From Kordiimonadaceae bacterium (GTDB taxonomy: Bacteria; Pseudomonadota; Alphaproteobacteria; Sphingomonadales; Emcibacteraceae), in assembly GCA_018675425.1 (NCBI GenBank), contig JABGYD010000054.1, positions 1-40,493 on the forward strand: 40,493 nt of DNA. The letters are read 5' to 3'. The notes under the pieces were generated by a model that was not told where the DNA came from, made no database searches, and saw only the letters and a list, made by a program, of their open reading frames with translations. This document shows, one piece after another, positions 9,277 to 18,444 of the stretch (positions are counted from its first letter, which is position 1; every line of letters starts with the position of its first letter). A program made the translations under genes and the position numbers.

Positions 9277-9325
9277 ACTTGAGTGAGAACCTCAAGTTGC
9301 GTAGGAACCTCATATTGTACCTACG
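9277..9325 (+). promoter_or_regulatory. Structured rpsD mRNA leader with two hairpins
   Basis: Between the predicted transcription start (around 9267) and the rpsD ATG (9368) lie two potential stem-loops. The first is ACTTGAG (9277-9283) paired with CTCAAGT (9291-9297) across a seven-base loop. The second is CGTAGG (9300-9305) paired with CCTACG (9320-9325) across fourteen bases. Ribosomal protein S4 represses its own translation in several bacteria by binding a leader structure; that this leader does so is inference. Confidence 0.5.
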
Positions 9326-9367
9326 GTGCTGATATTATATTAATTCTAAACAAGAAGCGATTTGAAA

Positions 9368-9979
9368 ATGACTAAACGTACACAAGCCAAGTACAAAATC
9401 GACCGCCGTATGGGGGAAAACATATGGGGTCGTCCAAAATCACCAGTCAATACACGCGATTACCGTCCCGGCCAACATGGTCAAGGCCGTCGTGCTAAGC
9501 TCTCTGATTATGGTATACAGCTTATGGCCAAACAGAAACTTAAGGGTTACTATGGTGATATCACAGAAAAACAATTTAAACGGATTTACAAGGAAGCCGA
9601 TCGTCGCAGAGGTGATACAGGTCAAATTTTTGTTGGCCTTCTTGAATCTCGTCTTGATGCTGTTGTTTACCGTTCAAAGTTTGTTCCAACTATCTTTTCG
9701 GCACGACAATTTGTGAACCACGGCCACGTAACTGTAAACGGAAAAAAAGTTAATATTCCTAGTTTTATGATAAAAGTTGGTGATGTTATTGAGATACGTG
9801 AAAAATCACGTCAAATCCCGATGGTTATTCAAGGTTTAGAAAGCTCTGAGCGCGAAATTCCTGATTACATTTCATCTGATGTTCATAAAGTAACCTTCCT
9901 GCGTGTTCCAACCTTAGATGAAATACCTTACGCAGTTGTTATGGAGCCAAACTTAGTAGTCGAGTTTTACTCACGCTAA
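9368..9979 (+). CDS. rpsD: 30S ribosomal protein S4
   Basis: Encodes about 203 residues, the normal length of S4. It begins [21 protein letters not shown] and contains the central S4 RNA-binding domain ([41 protein letters not shown]), ending VVEFYSR. S4 nucleates assembly of the 30S body on 16S rRNA. The ATG at 9368 is preferred over the in-frame TTG at 9362 because family members start MTKR and AGAAG at 9353-9357 sits ten bases upstream. It stands alone with its own promoter and terminator rather than inside a ribosomal protein operon, as is usual in alphaproteobacteria. Confidence 0.97.
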   Translation: MTKRTQAKYKIDRRMGENIWGRPKSPVNTRDYRPGQHGQGRRAKLSDYGIQLMAKQKLKGYYGDITEKQFKRIYKEADRRRGDTGQIFVGLLESRLDAVVYRSKFVPTIFSARQFVNHGHVTVNGKKVNIPSFMIKVGDVIEIREKSRQIPMVIQGLESSEREIPDYISSDVHKVTFLRVPTLDEIPYAVVMEPNLVVEFYSR

Positions 9980-10018
9980 TTACGACTATCAATTATTTGG
10001 TATCGTCAGAATAATATT

Positions 10019-10053
10019 AAGAGCCGCTCTGTTTAATTACTGGGTGGCTTTTT
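10019..10053 (+). terminator. Intrinsic terminator after rpsD
   Basis: AGCCGC (10022-10027) can pair with GTGGCT (10044-10049), with one G-U pair and flanking A/T pairs. Five T residues follow at 10049-10053. The loop is long (16 bases), so the terminator is plausible rather than strong. Confidence 0.55.
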
Positions 10054-10142
10054 AGTTTCTCTACAAGAATTTTTAAAACTTATATATTTTAAAAGTGCAC
10101 TTTTTTAATTTAAATTAATTGAATAGGTAAAGAGAATTGTAA

Positions 10143-11471
10143 TTAGTGGTTTTGATTTTGTTTATTTATGTTTTTAGATAATTTTCTTGTGATTAGATAA
10201 CCAAGGAATCCTGTAATAATTATCACGATACTAAATAAGATTTCCTTTGTGTTTTGAATAGTAAGGTAGGATAGCGTAGCCACAGTAATAGCAATGAAAA
10301 TAATTGGTGGTAATGGATAAAAAGGAATTTTGAAGGTATCCCTTTCATGAGTTACGTCTTTATGTCTTAAAATGAAAACCCCAACGATGACAAGTAGTGA
10401 GTTGATTGCCATGGTTGCACCAGAAAAAAGTAATATACTTTGGAATGTTGCAGACCAAAGAAATGTCAGAGCAATTATTGATTGCAGCCAAATAGCTGTT
10501 GATGGGATTCCATGCTTATTTTTTTTTCCCAATATATTGAATAAGGAATAATCTTCACCAAGAACTTGAAGAACACGTGGCGCAGCCATTAACATTGCGC
10601 TAACAGTAGAAATTAATAATAGCGATAATATTATACCCATAATATTGCCGCCTAAATCTCCAAAAGCGTATGTTGCTGAAATATAACCAACTTCTAGCTG
10701 ACCAGTCATGGCACTCATAGGTGCTGTTGCAAGAAATACATAATTGATAAGTAAGTAACAAACCATCACGGCGCTAGTACCTATTAATAGCACTCTGGGC
10801 AGTGTTTTTTTTGGCTCTACTAATTCGCTGGTTAAATATGTAGCTGCGTTCCAACCCGTGTATGCATAACCCACATAAATAAGTGAAACTGCAAAAGAAC
10901 CGCCAGTAAAAAGAGAAAGGTCGGAAGTTGAAGGCATATAACTCACGTCCTGTAAGTTATTGCTAAAAAATAAAGCTGCTACTGAGAAACCAATAATTAA
11001 CAAAACTTTTCCAGTTGTAAAAAAACTTTGTAATGTTCCGCTATTCTTATGACTAGTTGAATGAATAGCAGTCATTGAAATAATTAGAATTGTACCCAGC
11101 CATAGGGAATTTAGTTGTGGAAAAACGGAATTTAAATATTCTCCAAAGGTCATCGCAGCAAGTGCAGTAGGGGCAGCAAAACCAACCGTTACAGAAATCC
11201 AACCTGACACAAATCCAGCCCCAGGATGGTAAATCTCACTGAGAAAGTTATACTCTCCACCAGAACGGGGTAATTTAGAACTTAGTTCGGCATAGCATAG
11301 AGCCCCGCAGAATGCCATTATACCCCCAATGACCCATAAAGACATGATCACAAAGCCAGAAGTAATATCAGCTAGCTGAAAGCCTAAGCTGGTAAAAATT
11401 CCTGTCCCAATCATATTAGCAATAACTATTGCTATTGCTGTCTTCTCACTAAATTTTTTATTTAAAGACAT
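10143..11471 (-). CDS. APC-family amino acid permease
   Basis: Encodes about 442 residues with roughly twelve hydrophobic segments spanning most of the protein. The N terminus has the APC signature AIAIVIANMIGTGIFTSLG (helix 1 with the unwound G-x-G substrate loop), followed by ALCYAELSSKLPRSGGEYNFL, which is typical of LAT/APA-type transporters. These carry amino acids or polyamines across the inner membrane, but the substrate cannot be read here. The start is probably the ATG at 11469-11471: GAGG from the upstream ATGAGG sits six bases before it, whereas the farther ATG at 11481-11483 has no clear ribosome binding site. It is divergent from the DUF350 gene and its stop lies 163 bases from the rpsD stop, convergent with that gene. 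A second, different APC permease lies at 24237-25520. Confidence 0.88.
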   Translation of the reverse strand: MSLNKKFSEKTAIAIVIANMIGTGIFTSLGFQLADITSGFVIMSLWVIGGIMAFCGALCYAELSSKLPRSGGEYNFLSEIYHPGAGFVSGWISVTVGFAAPTALAAMTFGEYLNSVFPQLNSLWLGTILIISMTAIHSTSHKNSGTLQSFFTTGKVLLIIGFSVAALFFSNNLQDVSYMPSTSDLSLFTGGSFAVSLIYVGYAYTGWNAATYLTSELVEPKKTLPRVLLIGTSAVMVCYLLINYVFLATAPMSAMTGQLEVGYISATYAFGDLGGNIMGIILSLLLISTVSAMLMAAPRVLQVLGEDYSLFNILGKKNKHGIPSTAIWLQSIIALTFLWSATFQSILLFSGATMAINSLLVIVGVFILRHKDVTHERDTFKIPFYPLPPIIFIAITVATLSYLTIQNTKEILFSIVIIITGFLGYLITRKLSKNINKQNQNH

Positions 11472-11587
11472 GTTTTTCCTCATTATAATTCAAGAACTTA
11501 ACATGCCTATTTAATGGTAGCAAGATGGGTTTTCTATTGCACCCATTTGATATGATGATAAGATAATTAAAAACCTTAGGAGGTACT

Positions 11588-12007
11588 ATGGAACTCGTTT
11601 TTGATACACTAGCCAGTGGCTTTCCCTACTTCATCTCTCATTTTGGTTTGACACTTATTATGCTCGGTGTAGGTGTTTATATCTACGAAAAAATAACTCC
11701 TTATCCTGAACTTGAATTAGTCCGTGAAGGGAATATAGCAGCTAGTATTTCACTAGCAGCAGGAATACTCGGCCTTGCTATACCTCTAGCAGCGTGTCTT
11801 AAGGGCAGTGTTAGTCTTTGGGATATTTTTATTTGGGGGTGGGTGATTTTAATTATCCAAGTGCTTTCTTTTTTCTTTGCAAACCTTGTAATTGATAATT
11901 TAAATGACCGGATTATAAAAGGTGAAATTGGACCGGCTATTTTACTATTTGCTGGTAAAATTTCGATTGCCTTACTTAATGCGGCTGCCATTTCTGATAA
12001 GTTTTAA
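11588..12007 (+). CDS. DUF350 (YjfL-like) inner-membrane protein
   Basis: A 139-residue protein with four predicted membrane helices (around 13-32, 49-68, 76-97 and 116-135) and the segment VREGNIAASISLAAGILGLAIPLAA, the conserved core of the DUF350 family, in which the G-N-x-A-A-S pattern lies at the start of the second helix. DUF350 proteins have no firmly established activity and often accompany stress or envelope genes. A textbook ribosome binding site (AGGAGGT) ends a few bases before the ATG at 11588. Only eight bases separate its stop from the protease gene, so the two almost certainly form an operon. Confidence 0.85.
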   Translation: MELVFDTLASGFPYFISHFGLTLIMLGVGVYIYEKITPYPELELVREGNIAASISLAAGILGLAIPLAACLKGSVSLWDIFIWGWVILIIQVLSFFFANLVIDNLNDRIIKGEIGPAILLFAGKISIALLNAAAISDKF

Positions 12008-12015
12008 GTTTATAG

Positions 12016-12885
12016 ATGAGAATTTCTGCAAAGTTCACATTTATATTACTTGCGGTAGTTGTTTTTGTTGGTGAAATATCAAAAGACAATGGCAATAAAA
12101 AAATAGATCCCCGAACCAGTATACGTGAGAGCCCTTTTACCCCTCTGCCAGATATAAGGCCTGAGGGTTTGGGTACTATTGGTCCTGGACGTACAAGTGA
12201 CAGAGAAATTGTGATAGCTGAGGAGGAAAGAAAAAGTAAGGCAGAGTACACAGGAACGGCATTTTCGATTGATAATAACGGATTTTGGATAACTGCACGG
12301 CACGTAACAAATAATTGTGACCAACTTTTGATAGCACGTCCATTTCAGCGCCCACTTCCCATTGAGGGAGTGGCTGAACATATAGGGTCTGATGTAAGTC
12401 TTATCAAAACAAGCCGGGGTTATCCTCCATTGGATGTTGATTATAATTTACCAATATTTAATCAGGAAGGGTTCCATTACGGTTTTCCACGCGGCAAACC
12501 CGGGGCAGTTTACTCACGATTAATTGGAAGACGAATAATGAAGACTATAGGTGCCAATAATTATAAAGAAACGGTACATGTTTGGGCTGAAAAAAAGCGA
12601 ATACCTAACAGTAATGAAAGTCTTGGAGGTATTAGTGGAGGACCTATCCTAAATAAAGATGGCAAAGTAGTTGGTATTCATGTAGCAGGGTCACTTCGAA
12701 GAGGGCGTTCGTTCTCTTCTCTTCCATCCAATATTAATGATCTACTTAACAAATATAACATAAATATTAATCCAGCTTTTAAAATGGTAAATACAGCAGA
12801 GCTTAATACTAGTGATTTTTCAAATGTAGGAAATAAATTGCGCGATGAGTTAACCGTTGCTCAGGTAGTATGTAGAACTTATTAG
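12016..12885 (+). CDS. Exported trypsin-like serine protease (no PDZ domain)
   Basis: Encodes 289 residues. A hydrophobic stretch at 8-19 after two basic residues is a signal peptide or N-terminal anchor. The protease fold starts near residue 79 and shows the chymotrypsin triad: His96 in WITARHV, Asp126 in IGSDVSLI and Ser207 in GGISGGPI (GISGGP replaces the common GNSGGP). A GKVVGIHVAG segment follows, as in HtrA-type enzymes, but no PDZ domain follows the protease core; the last 60 residues are of unknown fold. It probably acts in the periplasm or at the membrane. Translation likely depends on coupling with DUF350, since no clear ribosome binding site precedes the ATG. The substrate is unknown; the pairing suggests a joint envelope role, which is inference. 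Confidence 0.82.
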   Translation: MRISAKFTFILLAVVVFVGEISKDNGNKKIDPRTSIRESPFTPLPDIRPEGLGTIGPGRTSDREIVIAEEERKSKAEYTGTAFSIDNNGFWITARHVTNNCDQLLIARPFQRPLPIEGVAEHIGSDVSLIKTSRGYPPLDVDYNLPIFNQEGFHYGFPRGKPGAVYSRLIGRRIMKTIGANNYKETVHVWAEKKRIPNSNESLGGISGGPILNKDGKVVGIHVAGSLRRGRSFSSLPSNINDLLNKYNININPAFKMVNTAELNTSDFSNVGNKLRDELTVAQVVCRTY

Positions 12886-12930
12886 GATACAAAAACGTTC
12901 CTTTTTTCCAACCCTATTAATGCAAATAGA

Positions 12931-13833
12931 TTATGTGGAACTAAGGTTTATAGCAAAAAAATCAAGAGTTCTTCTCCAAGCGATTTGTGCCATTTTTTCA
13001 TCATAACGCCCGGTGCTATCATTATGAAAACCGTGTCGTGCACCACTATACATATGCATTTTGTATGAAGCCCTATTGGTCTTAAGTGTTGCTTCATATG
13101 CGGGCCAACTAGCGTTGACACGTGGATCTATCTCTGCAAGCTGAATTAGTAGCGGCCCAGAGACATTATTAACTATATCGGTTCGGGCAGGGGTGCCGTA
13201 AAACGGCACGGCGGCGTCAACAACATTAGGAAGGCTCGCGGCTAGGAAGTTACTGATATATCCTCCGAAACAAAACCCTACAACACCAAGTTTACCGTTT
13301 GAACTAGTGTGATCTTTTAAAAAATGGGTCGCAGCAATAAAGTCAAATTCAACCTTAGAGGGGTCAAGACTACTCTGCATTGATCGTCCGTCATCGTCAT
13401 TTCCAGGATAGCCTCCCAAAGGATAAAGAGCATCAGGTGCAAATGCAGCATAGCCAGCCTTTGCTAAGCGACGGGCTACATCCTTAATATAAGGATTAAG
13501 TCCTCTATTTTCATGAATAACAAGGACAGTAGGTCTTTTACCCCCTGAGCTAGGGGTGCTTGGTTGCACTAAATAACCGTTACCTTCCCCGTGACCCATT
13601 AGGGAGGGGAACTTTTCATATGTAGCTTTTATATCTTTATCATTAAAGGAAACCTGTTGGGCAATTGCATAGTTTGGTATCAGAGTTGATGTTAGCATAG
13701 CGACAGTTAAGCCTCCAACTGCAATAGACCCAAGGCGGTCCATAAATTCACGGCGATCCATCATGCCATGTGCATAAGCATCATACCAATCAAAGGCTTC
13801 GGCAGGTATTTTAATTTTTGTTTTGGTTATAAT
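12931..13833 (-). CDS. Tat-exported dienelactone-hydrolase-family protein with a probable non-AUG start
   Basis: An alpha/beta hydrolase. Numbered from the ATG at 13762-13764, the triad is Cys165 (GFCFGGY), Asp213 (AEIDPRV) and His244 (GARHGFH), with HENRGLNPYI and PDALYPLGGYPGND typical of YghX-like dienelactone hydrolases. A twin-arginine motif (MDRREFM) is followed by a hydrophobic run and NYAIAQQ, so export by Tat is likely. The reading frame stays open upstream to 13848 and encodes IKIPAEAFDWYDAYAHG, which from memory matches the conserved N terminus of this family, but contains no ATG, GTG or TTG. An ATT at 13831-13833, with AAGAGAG five bases upstream, or an ATA at 13828-13830, would start it; the ATG at 13764 is the conservative alternative. 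It begins about 19 bases after grxD. The physiological substrate is unknown. Confidence 0.82.
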   Translation of the reverse strand: MITKTKIKIPAEAFDWYDAYAHGMMDRREFMDRLGSIAVGGLTVAMLTSTLIPNYAIAQQVSFNDKDIKATYEKFPSLMGHGEGNGYLVQPSTPSSGGKRPTVLVIHENRGLNPYIKDVARRLAKAGYAAFAPDALYPLGGYPGNDDDGRSMQSSLDPSKVEFDFIAATHFLKDHTSSNGKLGVVGFCFGGYISNFLAASLPNVVDAAVPFYGTPARTDIVNNVSGPLLIQLAEIDPRVNASWPAYEATLKTNRASYKMHMYSGARHGFHNDSTGRYDEKMAQIAWRRTLDFFAINLSST

Positions 13834-13852
13834 TTTAACTCTCTTTTTTCAT

Positions 13853-14185
13853 TTATTCCTGTGGTTCGACGCCAACAGTTTCAAAATGTGCTACTAATTC
13901 TCCGTTTGCGGCCATTTCACGAATAATATCACATCCACCTAGAAATTCTCCCTTAACATATAGCTGAGGGATTGTTGGCCAGTCTGAATATTGTTTTATT
14001 CCATCACGAAGGGTTTCATCTTGTAGAATATTATGTGTTTCGTATTTAACTTTAAAATAATTTAATATTTCTATAACGGTTGCTGAAAAACCACACTGGG
14101 GAAACATCCTATCTCCCTTCATGTAGAGGACAACATCATTTGTGTCTATGTCATTTTTAATACGGTCAAATACTGGGTTAGTCAT
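13853..14185 (-). CDS. grxD: Monothiol glutaredoxin (CGFS type)
   Basis: A 110-residue glutaredoxin with the CGFS motif at 31-34 ([10 protein letters not shown]), Lys23 in VLYMKGD that binds glutathione, [19 protein letters not shown] and a C-terminal helix. Length and motif define the Grx4/GrxD class, which carries and transfers [2Fe-2S] clusters, often as a heterodimer with a BolA protein, and is not a general disulfide reductase. BolA is encoded 69 bases upstream on the same strand, supporting that partnership. It is in the minus-strand chain purC to grxD. The start at 14183-14185 is an ATG followed by TNPVFDRIK; no other start is plausible. Confidence 0.96.
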   Translation of the reverse strand: MTNPVFDRIKNDIDTNDVVLYMKGDRMFPQCGFSATVIEILNYFKVKYETHNILQDETLRDGIKQYSDWPTIPQLYVKGEFLGGCDIIREMAANGELVAHFETVGVEPQE

Positions 14186-14254
14186 AATTTATCCTGATAA
14201 GTTATTTTTAATTAATCAATGTATACCTGTAAAAGTGTATAAATTTTGTTATAG

Positions 14255-14488
14255 TTATTTTGGAGCAGAAGTTTGCAATGATAGTGCATGCAATTCGGCC
14301 CCAATTTTTCCTTCGAGTGCTTTATAAACCAACTGATGCTGCTGTACGCGATTTTTTCCAATAAATTCTTTGGAGACAACTTGTGCAGCAAACTGGCTCC
14401 CGTCTCCACGCATATCCTGAACTTGAACATCTGCGTCGGGTAAAATATCTAAAATCATTTCTCTTATTTGTGGCTCATCTAGGGCCAT
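14255..14488 (-). CDS. BolA-family protein
   Basis: Encodes 77 residues, the usual size of the short BolA/IbaG class. The fold is visible as an N-terminal helix (EPQIREMILDILPDA), a strand-loop with DMRGDGSQFAAQVVSKEF, then RVQQHQLVYKAL with the conserved His, and a terminal ELHALSLQT strand. These proteins bind [2Fe-2S] clusters together with monothiol glutaredoxins such as the one encoded next. An in-frame TTG at 14494 would add two residues, but AGGAG lies six bases before the ATG at 14486-14488, so ATG is chosen. It starts nine bases after the purL stop, so it belongs to the purine transcription unit. Confidence 0.92.
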   Translation of the reverse strand: MALDEPQIREMILDILPDADVQVQDMRGDGSQFAAQVVSKEFIGKNRVQQHQLVYKALEGKIGAELHALSLQTSAPK

Positions 14489-14497
14489 TTGCAACTC

Positions 14498-16720
14498 CTA
14501 ATCTTTATTTGACATGTATTTTGGCATCCATGTGCTATGGGCGTCAAGCAATTCGTTTAATGTAATAGTAAATGTATTTTTAATGTTTACAGTGTTTCCT
14601 TGAACTATACCTAAGTTTTTGATAGCTACATTAGCATCACGAGCAGCTGTTATGATACCCTTAACATTATCAGGACTGACAGATATGACATATCTGGCTT
14701 GGTCTTCACCAAACCCATATGCATGAATGGGAATATCTCCATTATTAATGGTAATTTCCATGCCATGCCCACTAGCCATTGCCATTTCCGATAAGGTAAC
14801 AAATAAGCCACCGTCAGAAACATCATGACAGGCAGTTATTATTCTTTTTTGTATTTGTGTTCGAACGAAGTCACCGTTTTTACGTTCAAGGGTCAAATCC
14901 ACAGGAGGGGGAGCGCCTTCTTCGCGCCCTTCGATGATATTTAAATACAGACTGCAGCCAAGGTGTCCCGTACATTCACCAATTAACATAATTACATCGC
15001 CTTCATTCTTTGGGGCTATTGTAATCATTTTGCTACTATCTTTTAAAAGCCCAACGCCGCCAATGGCTGGTGTTGGGTGGATCCCAGTACCATTTGTTTC
15101 ATTATATAGTGAAACGTTACCGCTTATTACAGGGTAATCTAGGACTGTACATGCTTCACGGATGCCCTCAATTGCACCAACAAACTGACCCATAATATCA
15201 GGTCTTTCGGGGTTGCCAAAATTTAAACAGTCAGTTATTGCGAGTGGCTGTGCTCCGACTGACGTAAGGTTACGCCAAGTTTCAGCTACGGCCTGTTTAC
15301 CTCCCTCAAATGGGTCAGCGTAACAATAACGTGGTGTGCAGTCGGTAGAAATAGCCAGCGCCTTATTGGTTCCATGCACACGAACTACTGCCGCATCTCC
15401 ACCAGGAATTTGTATTGTGTCTGCCATAACTTGATGATCATATTGTTGCCAAATCCACTCGCGGCTTGAGAGATCTGAACTGTTGATCATTTTTAGGAGA
15501 GTATCTCGAAAATCAATCGGTATTGGAATATCAAATGCATCAATTGTTGGCTGAATTTCAGTTTTAATCCAAGGGCGGTCATATTCAGGACTATTATCGG
15601 CTAGGGGTTGTGTTGGAATGTCCGCTACGGTCTTACCCTCAAATAACAAAGTTAGGTTCCCCGTTTCAGTAATTTCACCTATCACTGCAAAATCTAAATC
15701 CCACTTTTTAAAAATTGCCTCAGCTTCCCCGACGCGGTCGGGTTTTAAGACAACAAGCATACGCTCTTGGCTTTCAGAAAGCATCATTTCGTATGGTGTC
15801 ATATTTTCTTCACGTTGTGGGACATTGTCCAAATTAATGGTAAAGCCAACTCCTCCACCTGAGGCCATCTCAACTGATGATGAGGTCAGCCCAGCTGCCC
15901 CCATATCTTGTATTGCAACAACCATATCAGTTGACATAAGCTCAATGCAGGCTTCTATTAATAGTTTTTCCGTAAAGGGATCACCAACTTGTACAGTTGG
16001 TCGTTTTTCTTCATTATCTTCCGTAAACTCAGCTGAAGCCATGGTTGCTCCATGAATGCCATCACGGCCGGTCTTTGAACCCACGTAGATTACAGGATTC
16101 CCAACACCAGCAGCTGCAGATAAAAATATCTTATCTTGGTCTGCTAGACCTACAGCCATAGCATTTACTAAAATATTACCGTTATATGATGGATGAAAAT
16201 TTGTTTCACCTCCGATAGTTGGTACGCCTACACAATTGCCATACCCACCGATACCTTCAACAACTCCACTTAATAGATGACGAGTTTTAGGGTGTTCAGG
16301 TGAACCAAATCGAAGCGCATTCATATTTGCTATGGGACGTGCACCCATGGTAAATACATCCCGAAGGATGCCCCCAACACCAGTTGCTGCACCTTGGTAT
16401 GGCTCAATATAACTTGGATGGTTATGGCTTTCCATCTTGAAGATAGCAGCTTGGTTATCACCAATATCGATAACCCCAGCATTTTCTCCAGGACCATGAA
16501 TAACCCAAGGTGCCTCTGTAGGAAGAGTTTTAAGATGAAGTTTTGATGACTTATACGAGCAATGTTCACTCCACATAACGGAGAAAATACCTAACTCAGT
16601 CAGTGTCGGTTTTCGACCAAGTATCTTTATCATCAGTTTATGTTCATCAACGGAAAGACCATGTTCCTTTACAAGGTCATCGGTAATTTCTGGGTTATTA
16701 TTCCAGTTAATTTTAGTCAT
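14498..16720 (-). CDS. purL: Phosphoribosylformylglycinamidine synthase, large subunit
   Basis: A 740-residue protein of the short PurL type that needs separate PurQ and PurS subunits, both encoded just upstream. It converts FGAR, ATP and glutamine-derived ammonia to FGAM in purine biosynthesis. Motifs seen are [11 protein letters not shown] (with the catalytic-site His), [43 protein letters not shown] and, in the second half, the duplicated ATP-binding-like fold with [10 protein letters not shown] and [10 protein letters not shown]. The ATG at 16718-16720 is preceded by AGGG about eight bases upstream. Ten bases separate it from purQ. No truncation or insertion was seen. Confidence 0.97.
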   Translation of the reverse strand: MTKINWNNNPEITDDLVKEHGLSVDEHKLMIKILGRKPTLTELGIFSVMWSEHCSYKSSKLHLKTLPTEAPWVIHGPGENAGVIDIGDNQAAIFKMESHNHPSYIEPYQGAATGVGGILRDVFTMGARPIANMNALRFGSPEHPKTRHLLSGVVEGIGGYGNCVGVPTIGGETNFHPSYNGNILVNAMAVGLADQDKIFLSAAAGVGNPVIYVGSKTGRDGIHGATMASAEFTEDNEEKRPTVQVGDPFTEKLLIEACIELMSTDMVVAIQDMGAAGLTSSSVEMASGGGVGFTINLDNVPQREENMTPYEMMLSESQERMLVVLKPDRVGEAEAIFKKWDLDFAVIGEITETGNLTLLFEGKTVADIPTQPLADNSPEYDRPWIKTEIQPTIDAFDIPIPIDFRDTLLKMINSSDLSSREWIWQQYDHQVMADTIQIPGGDAAVVRVHGTNKALAISTDCTPRYCYADPFEGGKQAVAETWRNLTSVGAQPLAITDCLNFGNPERPDIMGQFVGAIEGIREACTVLDYPVISGNVSLYNETNGTGIHPTPAIGGVGLLKDSSKMITIAPKNEGDVIMLIGECTGHLGCSLYLNIIEGREEGAPPPVDLTLERKNGDFVRTQIQKRIITACHDVSDGGLFVTLSEMAMASGHGMEITINNGDIPIHAYGFGEDQARYVISVSPDNVKGIITAARDANVAIKNLGIVQGNTVNIKNTFTITLNELLDAHSTWMPKYMSNKD

Positions 16721-16730
16721 GCTTTTAACC

Positions 16731-17420
16731 CTATTTAAGCGTATTAATTATGCTTTCGAAGAAACCGCGACCATCAGTACCACCCTGCGCATCTTCGATA
16801 AGTCTTTCGGGGTGTGGCATCATACCTAAAACATTTCCGCGCTCGTTGATAATACCGGCAATATTATTTTGTGATCCATTTGGGTTGGCACTTGCTATTG
16901 CATTGCCCTCCTTGCTGACATAACGAAAAGGTATTTGCCCATTGGTTTCCAGTATTTTTAATGTATCCTCATCAGCAAAATAGTTCCCATCATGATGGGC
17001 TATTGGAATATCAATAACTTGCCCCTTAGTGTATGCGTTGGTAAAATTAGTTGATGTATTCTCTACTTGTAAATGAACTGTTTTACATACGAACTTTAGG
17101 GAACTATTTCTCATAAGTGCGCCAGGCAATAGTCCCATTTCAGTCAAAACTTGAAAGCCATTGCAAACGCCAATAACATTACCGCCTCTTTCAGCGTGCA
17201 AAGCAATTGCTTTTATGGCTGGAGATCGTGCCGCCATAGCACCACATCGCAGATAATCTCCGAATGAAAAACCGCCAGGGAGGGCGATTAAATCAACATC
17301 GGGTATCTCACTATCTTGGTGCCAAATTTGATAGGGTGTTTTGCCTGTAATTTTTTCAAGCGCATCAAACATATCACGATTGCAGTTGGAGGCTGGGAAG
17401 GTAACAACAGCTGATTTCAT
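16731..17420 (-). CDS. purQ: Phosphoribosylformylglycinamidine synthase, glutaminase subunit
   Basis: A class I glutamine amidotransferase of 229 residues. The nucleophile is Cys86 in GVCNGFQ, with His203 and Glu205 in [11 protein letters not shown] completing the triad. The N terminus [15 protein letters not shown] and the [14 protein letters not shown] oxyanion region are specific to PurQ. It hydrolyses glutamine and passes ammonia to PurL through a complex with PurS. It lies 20 bases after purS and 10 bases before purL, matching the stoichiometric complex. The ATG at 17418-17420 gives the canonical N terminus. Confidence 0.97.
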   Translation of the reverse strand: MKSAVVTFPASNCNRDMFDALEKITGKTPYQIWHQDSEIPDVDLIALPGGFSFGDYLRCGAMAARSPAIKAIALHAERGGNVIGVCNGFQVLTEMGLLPGALMRNSSLKFVCKTVHLQVENTSTNFTNAYTKGQVIDIPIAHHDGNYFADEDTLKILETNGQIPFRYVSKEGNAIASANPNGSQNNIAGIINERGNVLGMMPHPERLIEDAQGGTDGRGFFESIINTLK

Positions 17421-17440
17421 ATTTTATTCCTATATTGGGA

Positions 17441-17680
17441 TTAGTCTATGGTGATTGAATAGTTTTCAATCACCATATTTGAAAGAAGCTTTTTACACAT
17501 TTTTTCTACCGTTTCCGCGGCATTTGATTTATCAGTCTCTGCTAAGTCAATTTCTATATACTTGCCCTGACGGACACCTTCGACACCAGAAAAACCAAGT
17601 GTTCCTAAGGCGTGCTGAATTGCCTTTCCTTGTGGGTCTAGAACACCATCTTTAAGAGTGATATGAATACGTGCTTTCAA
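17441..17680 (-). CDS. purS: Phosphoribosylformylglycinamidine synthase subunit PurS
   Basis: Seventy-nine residues, the usual size. The sequence KARIHITLKDGVLDPQGKAIQHAL with GFSGVEGVRQGKYIEIDL is characteristic of PurS, a small ferredoxin-like fold that bridges PurQ and PurL and is needed for ammonia transfer. It starts from the ATG at 17678-17680, about 23 bases after the purC stop, with an AAGGAAAAAA stretch upstream that can serve as ribosome binding site. Its place between purC and purQ is the standard alphaproteobacterial arrangement. Confidence 0.96.
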   Translation of the reverse strand: MKARIHITLKDGVLDPQGKAIQHALGTLGFSGVEGVRQGKYIEIDLAETDKSNAAETVEKMCKKLLSNMVIENYSITID

Positions 17681-17703
17681 GGTTTTTTCCTTCTTTAGAG
17701 TTG

Positions 17704-18444
17704 TTATTTATCTTCTAATTCTAACGACACACCAAGTCTACGTGCAACTTCTTGGTAAGCTTCAACCTCACCACCCAGGTCACGGCGAAAACGGTCTTTA
17801 TCTAACTTTTCCCCTGTTTCAAAGTCCCAGAGGCGACAATTGTCGGGACTAAACTCATCTGCTAGAACAATAAAGTGACCATCATCGCCGTCACTAAGGC
17901 GTCCGAACTCAAGTTTAAAGTCGATAAGTTCTATACCTACACTGGCAAAAAAACCTCTCAGGTAATCATTAATTTTTGAAGTCATTTCCATTATCTCAAT
18001 TAATTCATCCTCCTTGGCTATATCTAAAACGAGAATATGACTTTCAGGAATTAATGGATCACCTAGATCATCGTCTTTAAGTGAAAATTCAATAATAGGA
18101 CGTGGTAAACGCAGACCTTCTTCAATTCCAAAGGTCTTCGCCATTGTTCCTGCAACGGTGTTTCTCACAATGACTTCCAGTGGTATAATATCAACCTCAT
18201 GGATGAGTTGTTCTCGGTCTGAGGTCCGTTCAATGAAATGTGTGGGAATACCTATTTGACTAAGACGGGTCATAACAAGTTCGGTTATCTTGTTATTGAT
18301 TATACCCTTGCCAGCTATAGAACCTTTTTTTACATTATTAAACGCAGTAGCATCATCTTTAAAATATTGAATAATAGTGTCGGCACGGGGTCCTTTATAT
18401 AGGATTTTAGCCTTGCCTTCGTAAAGTATTTCTTTATCTGACAT
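17704..18444 (-). CDS. purC: Phosphoribosylaminoimidazole-succinocarboxamide synthase
   Basis: A 246-residue SAICAR synthetase, typical in length for the short bacterial form. Seen are [13 protein letters not shown] at the N terminus (ATP-binding loop), [39 protein letters not shown] and [12 protein letters not shown] followed by [14 protein letters not shown], all family signatures. It joins CAIR and aspartate in the eighth step of purine synthesis. It is probably the first gene of the purC-purS-purQ-purL-bolA-grxD chain, and is separated from purB upstream by 183 bases in which no gene was found. Confidence 0.97.
   Translation of the reverse strand: MSDKEILYEGKAKILYKGPRADTIIQYFKDDATAFNNVKKGSIAGKGIINNKITELVMTRLSQIGIPTHFIERTSDREQLIHEVDIIPLEVIVRNTVAGTMAKTFGIEEGLRLPRPIIEFSLKDDDLGDPLIPESHILVLDIAKEDELIEIMEMTSKINDYLRGFFASVGIELIDFKLEFGRLSDGDDGHFIVLADEFSPDNCRLWDFETGEKLDKDRFRRDLGGEVEAYQEVARRLGVSLELEDK

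Noticed and set aside
12886-12930. Terminator between the protease and the dienelactone hydrolase genes
   Set aside because: Only a short GGA/TCC pairing before a T run was found, too weak to call.
15618-16055. 145-codon plus-strand frame opposite purL
   Set aside because: It is antisense to a conserved region of purL and its Ser/Thr-rich product looks like a mirror of that coding sequence.
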